From an uncultured Veillonella sp. (lineage in GTDB: Bacteria; Bacillota; Negativicutes; Veillonellales; Veillonellaceae), in NCBI GenBank assembly GCA_900549845.1, contig URPT01000107.1, forward strand, positions 1 through 5,652: a stretch of DNA of 5,652 nt, read 5' to 3'. Below are positions 1-5,652 of the stretch, one piece after another. A model generated the notes under the pieces. That model had not been told where the DNA came from. It saw only the letters and a program-made list of their open reading frames with translations, and made no database searches. Position numbers and translations under genes: made by a program. Within the stretch, counting starts at the first letter, position 1; each line of letters starts with the position of its first letter.

Positions 1-836
1 GTCATACTCGCATGACCTAAACGTCTTGCAACACTTGCAATTGACACTCCTGCGAAGAGCAATAACGATGCATGTGTATGTCGTAAACCATGAATCGATA
101 TGACTGGTATTTCTAATTTTTTACAATGCCGTTCTAATACACCATTTATTGTTGAATTGAATACACGACCTTTTATGAATATAGGCTTATCTTCAGGTAA
201 TCCTTTAATCAGTTCTGAAAACTTTATAATAGTTTGCCAATCAAGCTGTATTTTTCTTACTGATGATTTATTCTTTGTTGGTAAGAATCCTCCAGCACCT
301 TTATAATCCCACGTCTTATCGACAATCAATGATTGATGTGAGAAGTCAAAATCTTTTGGAGTTAATGCTAAAGCTTCTGAAAATCTCATTCCAGTTTTTG
401 CAATTATCAATATCAACCAATCCCAATTAATTTCTGACGTCAATTTCAAATTTACTAACAATGTATGTAATTCAAACTGATTCAGATATTTAATCTTCTT
501 AATTCTCGGTGTCCGGCCTTTTATAATAGCCTTTCGAGTTGGATCCCTATCAATTAAACCTTCATCCACTGCATCTAATACAGCTGCTTTTATTTGATGA
601 TGAAAGTCCATCGTTGTTTGTCGCTCATGAAACTCCGCATAGTCATTTAATAGTTGTTGATATGAGATCCTATTTAATTGTGATAGCCTAAGTTCAGGGA
701 CTAATCGCTTTAGCCATAGTAGTGTTATCTCATATTTTCGCATTGTTACATCACGAATAGCACCTTCTTTATATATATGTATCCATTTTTCATAATAAAT
801 ATAAAATAGTTCAGACTTTTCCTCTATTGTTAACAT
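1..836 (-). CDS. Tyrosine recombinase / site-specific integrase, 3' end cut by window
   Basis: Site-specific DNA recombinase of the phage-integrase (tyrosine) family. The reading frame is open from ATG at 836-834 to the left edge, giving 278 full codons with no stop. Residues about 28-100 form an N-terminal helical core-binding domain. The catalytic domain follows: Arg151 in TGMRFSEAL, a beta-hairpin Lys in PTKNKSSVRK (about 188), the H-x-x-R box HGLRH (His249, Arg252) and LGH (His275). The nucleophilic tyrosine is expected about ten residues further on, outside the window, so its presence is inferred. The start overlaps the hsdS stop by 7 bases (both genes share 830-836), suggesting translational coupling. 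GGTGGGG at 850-844 lies 7 bases upstream as a plausible ribosome-binding site. An in-frame ATG at 869-867 is an alternative start that would add the residues MWEQRKWWGKT. Integrases beside hsdS in Bacillota are known to invert or shuffle hsdS segments, so that is the most likely role. A generic mobile-element integrase cannot be excluded from this window. Confidence 0.92.
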   Translation of the reverse strand, partial: MLTIEEKSELFYIYYEKWIHIYKEGAIRDVTMRKYEITLLWLKRLVPELRLSQLNRISYQQLLNDYAEFHERQTTMDFHHQIKAAVLDAVDEGLIDRDPTRKAIIKGRTPRIKKIKYLNQFELHTLLVNLKLTSEINWDWLILIIAKTGMRFSEALALTPKDFDFSHQSLIVDKTWDYKGAGGFLPTKNKSSVRKIQLDWQTIIKFSELIKGLPEDKPIFIKGRVFNSTINGVLERHCKKLEIPVISIHGLRHTHASLLLFAGVSIASVARRLGHASM

Positions 837-2098
837 AGTTTTACCCCACCATTTACGCTGTTCCCACATAGAAATGGCTCTTGCTGATGAAGGGTAATCA
901 TTTTAGCAATATTCTGAAATAAACTACCAATTCTTTCTTGTTCATCCAGATTTTTGGGATATTCAATCATTGTATCTTTCAAAGCAGACTTAGATATCGA
1001 ACTAACCTTTATCCCCTGAACTAATGGTCTAAGCTGCATTCTATAAGAATTCGAGTTTAAAAAATTACCTAAATAACCTTTACCAAATGGAATTAATGGC
1101 CTACAAGGAATTGTATGTAAACCACTTAGAATAAATGGAGCATTTACATTCTGCAACTCAATTGCTTTACCAACAGTATCATCCTCAGCGGTATCCGAAA
1201 AGATGATATCTCCATCTCGGAGTAATGATTTACTAAATTTAGATAAATCAAACTCAGAATTAATATAAGGTATATCTTTACTAGATCCGTCTAGTATCTC
1301 ATCAAATTTAACAAGGATATCACCATAATGAATATTCTTTACATTAGGATTTTTATAATTTAATGAGTCTCTAGACAAAGTATTATTTTGTAGGTATTCA
1401 AATATTTCACCCAACTTACGCTGTTCCCAAGCATCAGTAAATCCAGGAAAACGAAGCTCTGGATATCGCTCTCCATCTCTCGGAAAAAGCTTCTGAAGCA
1501 ATGCTTTTTTCTTTAAAAGTAACATTTCCAATTTATGTTGATAGAGACCTAAAAGCTGATCAAATTTATACAGTAAATCACTAATTTTAATTTGTTCATC
1601 CTTAGCCGGTATATTTACTGTTTGCAATAATAATGACTCAACATTTACAGATTGTCGTTCATAAACAGTACCTTGTTGATATCGTAGAGCTCTATTAATA
1701 AAACATTTACTTGTCAATATATATTCAATAAACTTTGGAAAAACTATATTTGTCTGCACCTCTAACGTAACATATATCGGTGAAAACACTGCATTCCCAT
1801 ATTTATTTCTAGCTATTGCTCCAAACTTAAGATTTGCAGGATTATAAACAATATCATCCACTAAAGTCATTTTATACTTTTTACTAGCTTTATTACCTAC
1901 TACTAATGCTTCCCTATCATATCGCTCAGTTTTTGGAGTTACTCCTGACTCTACAGTAAAAGATACCAAAGGATATTTCTCACTTTGAGTACATAATACC
2001 GACCGCTCAACAAGCAAATCAGCTAATCTATATTCTTTCCATAACCTGTTACAGTTAGGAAATCGTAGCTTTGGAACTTTTCGTTTTTCCTTATTCAT
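830..2098 (-). CDS. hsdS: Type I restriction-modification specificity subunit HsdS (two TRDs, atypical C-terminus)
   Basis: DNA-recognition subunit of a type I RM enzyme. It would bind HsdM to give the methyltransferase, and HsdR in addition to give the nuclease. The 422 residues show the usual duplicated plan. An N-terminal VPKLRFP block (8-14) leads to target-recognition domain 1 (about 20-165). A central conserved helix follows, beginning at DEQIKISDLL (167-176) and continuing to LLQKLFP (about 206). A second entry block, YPELRFPGFTDAWEQRKLG (212-230), opens domain 2 (about 230-384). The C-terminal conserved segment begins DEQERIGSLFQNI (385-397) and reaches ITLHQ (401-405). The family normally continues with a helix like KLxxLKKxLLxKMF, but here residues 406-422 are an unrelated QEPFLCGNSVNGG tail, so the coiled-coil arm looks shortened. 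The start is supported by AGAGGG at 2110-2105, 6 bases upstream. The gene follows hsdR by 32 bases and overlaps the integrase start. The first domain is AT-rich (about 31% G+C in 1681-1980), as expected for exchanged recognition domains. The target sequence cannot be read from the protein. Confidence 0.94.
   Translation of the reverse strand: MNKEKRKVPKLRFPNCNRLWKEYRLADLLVERSVLCTQSEKYPLVSFTVESGVTPKTERYDREALVVGNKASKKYKMTLVDDIVYNPANLKFGAIARNKYGNAVFSPIYVTLEVQTNIVFPKFIEYILTSKCFINRALRYQQGTVYERQSVNVESLLLQTVNIPAKDEQIKISDLLYKFDQLLGLYQHKLEMLLLKKKALLQKLFPRDGERYPELRFPGFTDAWEQRKLGEIFEYLQNNTLSRDSLNYKNPNVKNIHYGDILVKFDEILDGSSKDIPYINSEFDLSKFSKSLLRDGDIIFSDTAEDDTVGKAIELQNVNAPFILSGLHTIPCRPLIPFGKGYLGNFLNSNSYRMQLRPLVQGIKVSSISKSALKDTMIEYPKNLDEQERIGSLFQNIAKMITLHQQEPFLCGNSVNGGVKLC
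844..850 (-). promoter_or_regulatory. Probable ribosome-binding site of the integrase
   Basis: GGTGGGG on the coding strand, 7 bases before the ATG at 836-834. It lies inside the last codons of hsdS, so integrase translation is probably linked to ribosomes finishing hsdS. It favours the 836 start over the in-frame ATG at 869, which has no comparable purine tract at the right distance. Confidence 0.55.
853..866 (-). repeat. 14-bp direct repeat, copy B, at the hsdS/integrase junction
   Basis: This is a perfect copy of TGGGAACAGCGTAA, lying in the last codons of hsdS and just upstream of the integrase start. In the integrase frame it reads W-E-Q-R-K followed by WWGKT and then the integrase Met. 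In the hsdS frame the same bases are read out of phase as part of GNSV. It looks like a remnant or a functional copy of the entry to an hsdS half-gene, and may be a recombination site. Confidence 0.8.
1416..1429 (-). repeat. 14-bp direct repeat, copy A, in the middle of hsdS
   Basis: On the coding strand this is TGGGAACAGCGTAA. It begins exactly at the Trp codon of WEQRK (residues 224-228), where the second half of hsdS starts. A perfect copy in the same orientation lies at 853-866, with matching bases 563 apart. Conserved stretches at this place in hsdS are typical crossover sites for hsdS inversion or shuffling in known systems. A recombination role here is inferred. Confidence 0.8.
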
Positions 2099-2104
2099 CG
2101 CAAT

Positions 2105-2110
2105 CCCTCT
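2105..2110 (-). promoter_or_regulatory. Ribosome-binding site of hsdS
   Basis: AGAGGG on the coding strand, 6 bases before the hsdS ATG (2098-2096). It lies in the 32-base gap after the hsdR stop. I saw no hairpin or U-run in this gap, so there is no sign of a terminator between hsdR and hsdS. Confidence 0.7.
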
Positions 2111-2130
2111 TTTCTTTTACCATACTAACA

Positions 2131-5100
2131 CTACCTTTCATTAACATAGGAATCTGCAAATTTATATAATGCAGCTACTAGCTCATTGCCATATGTAATC
2201 TTATTAAGTGCAGCCACGTCTTTATCTTGTGCCTTAGCTTGATATTCTTTACGAGCATCTTTCTTCAGTTGACTAATACGTCCAGTACTATCAAGATCTT
2301 GTTTACCTGCAGTATGTCGGCCAAATAATTCCAAAATTTCATCATTACTAATAACATCAATGATGCCCCATTTTAAACGGAAGTCAAAGATATTATCTTT
2401 TACAATAATAGTATTAGCATCATGTATAATATCCAAACTAGATTTCAATTGAACGGGATACGTTACTTGATGACCTTTAGGAGGATAGTTACCACTATAA
2501 ATCGCATCAGCAGCATTATTAATTTGTTTTGCATATTGACGGTCTTTCAATGCCATAGCAAAATCACTAATCTTATCTCGATAGTCAGCAGCTACATCCA
2601 TACGGTCCTCATGCACTGCATTCATTAATGCTTCTACCAATTCAGTTAGATAATCATAATTAACACTAACATCTTTTACATGAATCATACGTAACTCAAT
2701 TTGTGCTACAGGAACATCATGTATTTGTGCAATCCGTTCTTTCAAATCGTTATATAAAGATGTTGTTAGCATTTCCTCTTGTTCAGGTGTCATGCCAAGT
2801 AGTGTAACAAGTTCATCTGGATTATCATAGTCAAAGCCAACATCCTCACCATTAACTGTTTCTGGATCATATTGTTTTAATTTAGACATCCCGGAACTAT
2901 AGGTCTTCATGAGATTAAACATTTCTTCTTGCTTAGCTTCACTTGCCGGTACTTCTGTGAAAGTATCGGTAATATCTGCTAATTGGTCTACTACATGTTT
3001 GACCTCATTAAATTGTTCTTTGAAAGATTTTGCTAACACACCAGCAGCTACTAACTCTTTAGTATCTACCAAAGTTTCTTGTACATCAGCGGAAGCTTTA
3101 TTAGCATAAATACTCAAAGCCCGATTCATAAGTTCTTCGTTCTTAGCTGGCCATCTATAATTAACAATACGTCCCCATGGTTTACCTTGATTATCAGCAA
3201 TACGGTTTGTTCTGGAGTAAGCCTGAATCAACAACGCATCCTTTAATGTACGGTCTACATATAACGTATTCATTTTAGGTGCATCAAAACCAGTTAATAG
3301 TTGGTCTACAACAATAACAATATCTAAATATTGCCCATCTTCCGCAGTACGATTTAATCGTGTTGTCAAATCTTGTGTATACCCAGATACATCATCTAGA
3401 CCAAACTTTCTACCAAACATCTTATTATAATGATTCATAGCTCGTAATAAGCCATCATTAGTCGTTAATTGGTTATCACTATTATTTGTGCTTATGCTAA
3501 ACGTAACGCCAACCTTCAGAGTAGGTAAGCCTTGTTCGGCTCGTTCTTGATTAACACGTTCAAACTCGTCAAAATACATCAGTGCCATTGGCGTACTTGG
3601 ACGATTACCACCTACATGAGTAGTAAGCATAGCGTTATAAGCACCATCATTAGAACGATTACGCCAGTTCTTGAAGATATCTTCTACAACTAATCGCACA
3701 TGATTAGGATTGTTATCATAGAAACTAGGTTCAATCATATCATCCATGTCATTATCAGTAAGATTAGCGATTTTACGTTCAATATCAGCATCATTCCAAT
3801 CAGGATATTGTGCCTTATAAAATTTAGGTAAGTATTCTTGTTTCATTTGATCTTCTGCAATAGTCGTTTCAAAATCCACCTTGAACCCTAATACATTTTT
3901 ATCGGCAATGGCTTCACGAATTGTATAAGCATGGAGTAATTTACCAAATACTTCATGAGTTTTAGTACCTTTTTTACCAACAACCTCATCAAACATTGGG
4001 GTTCCTGTATAACCTACCCATGCGGCGCCTTTAAATACCTTTTGTAATTCTTCGAAGCTTTCACCTCCAGTCGAACGATGAGCCTCATCGACGATGAACA
4101 CAAATTTTTTCTTAGGTATCACAAAATTTTTACGTTTAATAAGAGTATTTAGCTTTTGTACAGATGTAACAATAATTCCGTAACCACTTTTGTTCAATTT
4201 ACGCTCTAAGGCATCTGTATTTAACGTACCACTTACATTGTTATTCTCTTTACCCCCATCATCAATAGAGCCTTCAGGGTCATACGCTTTATAATTATCT
4301 TCGGTTTGTTTTGTTAAAGCAATACGATCTACGACAAAGATAACTTTATCTACATTAGGCATGCGACTAGCTAGCCATGCAGTTTTGAAACTAGTAATAG
4401 TCTTACCAGAACCAGTGGTATGCCAAACATAGCCTAATTTATTAATAGGCAAATCAAAGTCAGCTCGTTTTAATTCATTTAAAACTGCTTTCGTAGCATA
4501 TACCTGATATGGGCGCATGACCTTAAGCATCTGTTTATTCTTGGTACCATCAAGAATAGTAAATAATGTAGACATTTGATGCGCCATAGGTATGCTAAGG
4601 AACATATCTGCAAAGGTAGTCCAATTACGAACAACCTTGTTATCATTAGGATTTTGCCATTCAAAAGCAAAATCTTTATTAAACAAATCGGCCGTAGTAT
4701 TCGCCATATATTTAATTCGATTTGGAGTCATTGCGACTAGAATTTGAACTGTTGAGAAAATATCACTATACTGTTTTTCCTGAATATATTGATGCATTTG
4801 ATTTAATGCCTCATCTACAGAATGTTTTACAGATTTTTCCTCAATTTGGATAATTGGCAAGCCATTAATAAGTAGTGTTGTATCAAAACGACGTTCTGGG
4901 CGACCTGCAATTTGTGGTTCTCTCTTAACTTGGCTAACCACTTGGTAAACAGTATTACCTGCCCCAATTTGTTTTTGATCAAATACTGTTAAAAATACAT
5001 GGCGGCCATCATCTAGGTCTACCTCTACTTGGGATACACCATTGATACCATATAGGAACTGTCCTGCTTGATATGGAGTGTATAGTTCATTAATTACCTT

Positions 5101-5361
5101 TTGAACTTGTTTAAATTCTGTATCACTTAATGGTTGCGTCAATTGATTTTGATTTAATTGATATAAAATCTTGCGGAAGTTATCCCAAAGAGCCTCTGTT
5201 GTTTTTATAGTTGGCTCATACTTCCAAAGTTTACTTTTATAAACCTTCATATTACCATAAGCATCCATTATATCGCCTGTTTGTTTAATATTAGATGTAT
5301 TAGTAACAATCCCAGTTGATAACTGCTCAATTAATTTATTTTCAAATTCTAGCTCTGTCAT
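2131..5361 (-). CDS. hsdR: Type I restriction endonuclease subunit HsdR (nuclease and translocase motor)
   Basis: Restriction subunit of a type I RM system. It translocates DNA using ATP and cleaves far from the unmethylated target, acting in the cytoplasm with HsdM and HsdS. The length, 1076 residues, fits the family; EcoR124-type HsdR is about 1040. The N-terminal PD-(D/E)xK nuclease is intact: Asp160 in RRFD, Glu174 and Lys176 in IEEK, and the family's QxxxY motif (Gln188 to Tyr192). The spacing Asp +14 Glu +16 Lys matches EcoR124. Superfamily 2 helicase motifs follow: Walker A TTGSGKT (315-321), DEAH (425-428) in VDEAHRS, motif III YTGTP (451-455), motif V DQLLTGFDAP (686-695) and motif VI QAYSRTNR (713-720). 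The helical C-terminus (about 780-1076) is where HsdR docks on the methyltransferase in this family. The ATG start has AGGGAG at 5376-5371, 9 bases upstream, and lies 1 base after the preceding stop, so the genes are probably co-transcribed and coupled. No frameshift or lost catalytic residue is seen, so the enzyme should be active if hsdM is present. Confidence 0.98.
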   Translation of the reverse strand: MTELEFENKLIEQLSTGIVTNTSNIKQTGDIMDAYGNMKVYKSKLWKYEPTIKTTEALWDNFRKILYQLNQNQLTQPLSDTEFKQVQKVINELYTPYQAGQFLYGINGVSQVEVDLDDGRHVFLTVFDQKQIGAGNTVYQVVSQVKREPQIAGRPERRFDTTLLINGLPIIQIEEKSVKHSVDEALNQMHQYIQEKQYSDIFSTVQILVAMTPNRIKYMANTTADLFNKDFAFEWQNPNDNKVVRNWTTFADMFLSIPMAHQMSTLFTILDGTKNKQMLKVMRPYQVYATKAVLNELKRADFDLPINKLGYVWHTTGSGKTITSFKTAWLASRMPNVDKVIFVVDRIALTKQTEDNYKAYDPEGSIDDGGKENNNVSGTLNTDALERKLNKSGYGIIVTSVQKLNTLIKRKNFVIPKKKFVFIVDEAHRSTGGESFEELQKVFKGAAWVGYTGTPMFDEVVGKKGTKTHEVFGKLLHAYTIREAIADKNVLGFKVDFETTIAEDQMKQEYLPKFYKAQYPDWNDADIERKIANLTDNDMDDMIEPSFYDNNPNHVRLVVEDIFKNWRNRSNDGAYNAMLTTHVGGNRPSTPMALMYFDEFERVNQERAEQGLPTLKVGVTFSISTNNSDNQLTTNDGLLRAMNHYNKMFGRKFGLDDVSGYTQDLTTRLNRTAEDGQYLDIVIVVDQLLTGFDAPKMNTLYVDRTLKDALLIQAYSRTNRIADNQGKPWGRIVNYRWPAKNEELMNRALSIYANKASADVQETLVDTKELVAAGVLAKSFKEQFNEVKHVVDQLADITDTFTEVPASEAKQEEMFNLMKTYSSGMSKLKQYDPETVNGEDVGFDYDNPDELVTLLGMTPEQEEMLTTSLYNDLKERIAQIHDVPVAQIELRMIHVKDVSVNYDYLTELVEALMNAVHEDRMDVAADYRDKISDFAMALKDRQYAKQINNAADAIYSGNYPPKGHQVTYPVQLKSSLDIIHDANTIIVKDNIFDFRLKWGIIDVISNDEILELFGRHTAGKQDLDSTGRISQLKKDARKEYQAKAQDKDVAALNKITYGNELVAALYKFADSYVNER

Positions 5362-5362
5362 A

Positions 5363-5652
5363 TTAGTTTACTCCCTGTAAGATGGTAATTGCTTTCCGAT
5401 ATGTATTATCTGCCATACGTTGTTTTAATGCTTTCAAACGTAATTGTTTAAAGTAAATCTCTCCTATTATACGTTGAGTTTCAATGGATGGTAATTTAGG
5501 TAACTGTATATCTTTTAACAAACTAAGACTATATCGTACAACCTGACTCCCTTGTAAGTTCTGTTTAAACTGTTTTTTAATTTTAGGATTTTCATTAATC
5601 AAATAAGCCATAAACTTTTTATCTATTGGTGTATTTAAAGACTCCATTCGAA
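5363..5652 (-). CDS. HsdS-like specificity protein, C-terminal part (5' end beyond window)
   Basis: C-terminal end of a protein resembling a type I specificity subunit. The first in-window Met (codon 5647-5645) is probably internal. The frame is still open through the upstream codon to the edge, and the first residues look like the end of a recognition domain, not a start. KKFMAYLINENPKIKKQF followed by QGSQVVRYSL matches the usual HsdS pattern of a 'yl..l.s..i..q' helix, then a 'qGs...nls...l..i..p' strand. Next comes LPSIETQRIIGEIYFKQL, equivalent to the PPLxEQxxIa..l start of the conserved HsdS helix, continuing as a charged helix (LKALKQRMADNTYRKAITIL) to the stop at 5365-5363. The stop is 1 base before the hsdR ATG, so it belongs to the same transcript. 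It differs in sequence from the downstream hsdS, so it is not a recent duplicate. It may be a short one-domain S protein or the end of a full-length hsdS; the window cannot decide. hsdM is likely further upstream. Confidence 0.75.
   Translation of the reverse strand, partial: RMESLNTPIDKKFMAYLINENPKIKKQFKQNLQGSQVVRYSLSLLKDIQLPKLPSIETQRIIGEIYFKQLRLKALKQRMADNTYRKAITILQGVN
5371..5376 (-). promoter_or_regulatory. Ribosome-binding site of hsdR
   Basis: AGGGAG on the coding strand, 9 bases before the hsdR ATG (5361-5359). It lies within the last codons of the upstream HsdS-like gene, which fits translational coupling between the two. Confidence 0.7.

Noticed and set aside
100..306. Plus-strand open frame of 68 codons
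   Set aside because: It lies antisense to the integrase catalytic domain, which has clear family motifs. It has no recognisable motif of its own.
867..869. In-frame ATG as the integrase start
   Set aside because: No good ribosome-binding site precedes it, whereas GGTGGGG sits 7 bases before the 836 ATG. It is kept as an alternative only.
2099..2130. Possible promoter or terminator between hsdR and hsdS
   Set aside because: The 32-base gap holds a ribosome-binding site but no hairpin, U-run or -35/-10 pair that I can support.
2422..3109. Two plus-strand open frames (2422-2628 and 2909-3109)
   Set aside because: Both are antisense to the hsdR 3' part and show no domain or convincing start. 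They are treated as chance frames.
4479..4670. Minus-strand 63-codon frame
   Set aside because: It lies in another frame inside hsdR between the nuclease and Walker A regions, which are intact in the hsdR frame.
5645..5647. ATG taken as the true start of the HsdS-like gene
   Set aside because: The frame stays open to the window edge, only five bases of upstream sequence are visible, and the first residues match the middle of an HsdS recognition domain. Met is probably internal.
1..5652. CRISPR array, tRNA/rRNA genes, insertion-sequence ends, toxin-antitoxin genes
   Set aside because: Coding is almost continuous and nothing in the sequence matches these features. No spaced repeats or terminal inverted repeats were seen.

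Overview
The window is a type I restriction-modification (RM) locus followed by a tyrosine recombinase gene. All four recognisable genes lie on the minus strand, so transcription runs from the right edge (5652) to the left edge (1). DNA is AT-rich: G+C was about 37% in a 300-base hsdR sample (3001-3300), about 31% in the first target-recognition domain of hsdS (1681-1980) and about 33% in the recombinase (361-660). This composition and the protein style point to a low-GC Bacillota-type bacterium such as Veillonella/Negativicutes, Streptococcus or Lactobacillus. I cannot fix the genus from the sequence.

Layout in transcription order: (1) 5652-5363, the C-terminal end of an HsdS-like specificity protein that enters from outside the window; (2) 5361-2131, complete hsdR, the restriction/translocase subunit, starting 1 base after the preceding stop; (3) 2098-830, complete hsdS with two target-recognition domains but an unusual C-terminal tail; (4) 836-1, a tyrosine recombinase (integrase) whose start codon lies inside the last codons of hsdS and whose end, with the catalytic tyrosine, is beyond the left edge. 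No hsdM is in the window; gene order suggests it lies beyond the right edge. Coding is nearly continuous. The only gaps are 1 base and 32 bases, so the genes look like one operon and there is no room for internal promoters or terminators.

Working model: HsdR, an HsdS and an unseen HsdM form the restriction complex, with HsdS setting the DNA target. The recombinase coupled to hsdS probably reshuffles hsdS sequences, as in known phase-variable type I systems. A sequence clue supports this. A perfect 14-bp direct repeat, encoding WEQRK, occurs at the start of the second half of hsdS (1416-1429) and again at the hsdS/recombinase junction (853-866), where the hsdS tail reads through it in a different frame. 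The general type of system (invertible or shufflable hsdS) is already known. The junction details and the second HsdS-like gene upstream of hsdR are the parts most worth checking.
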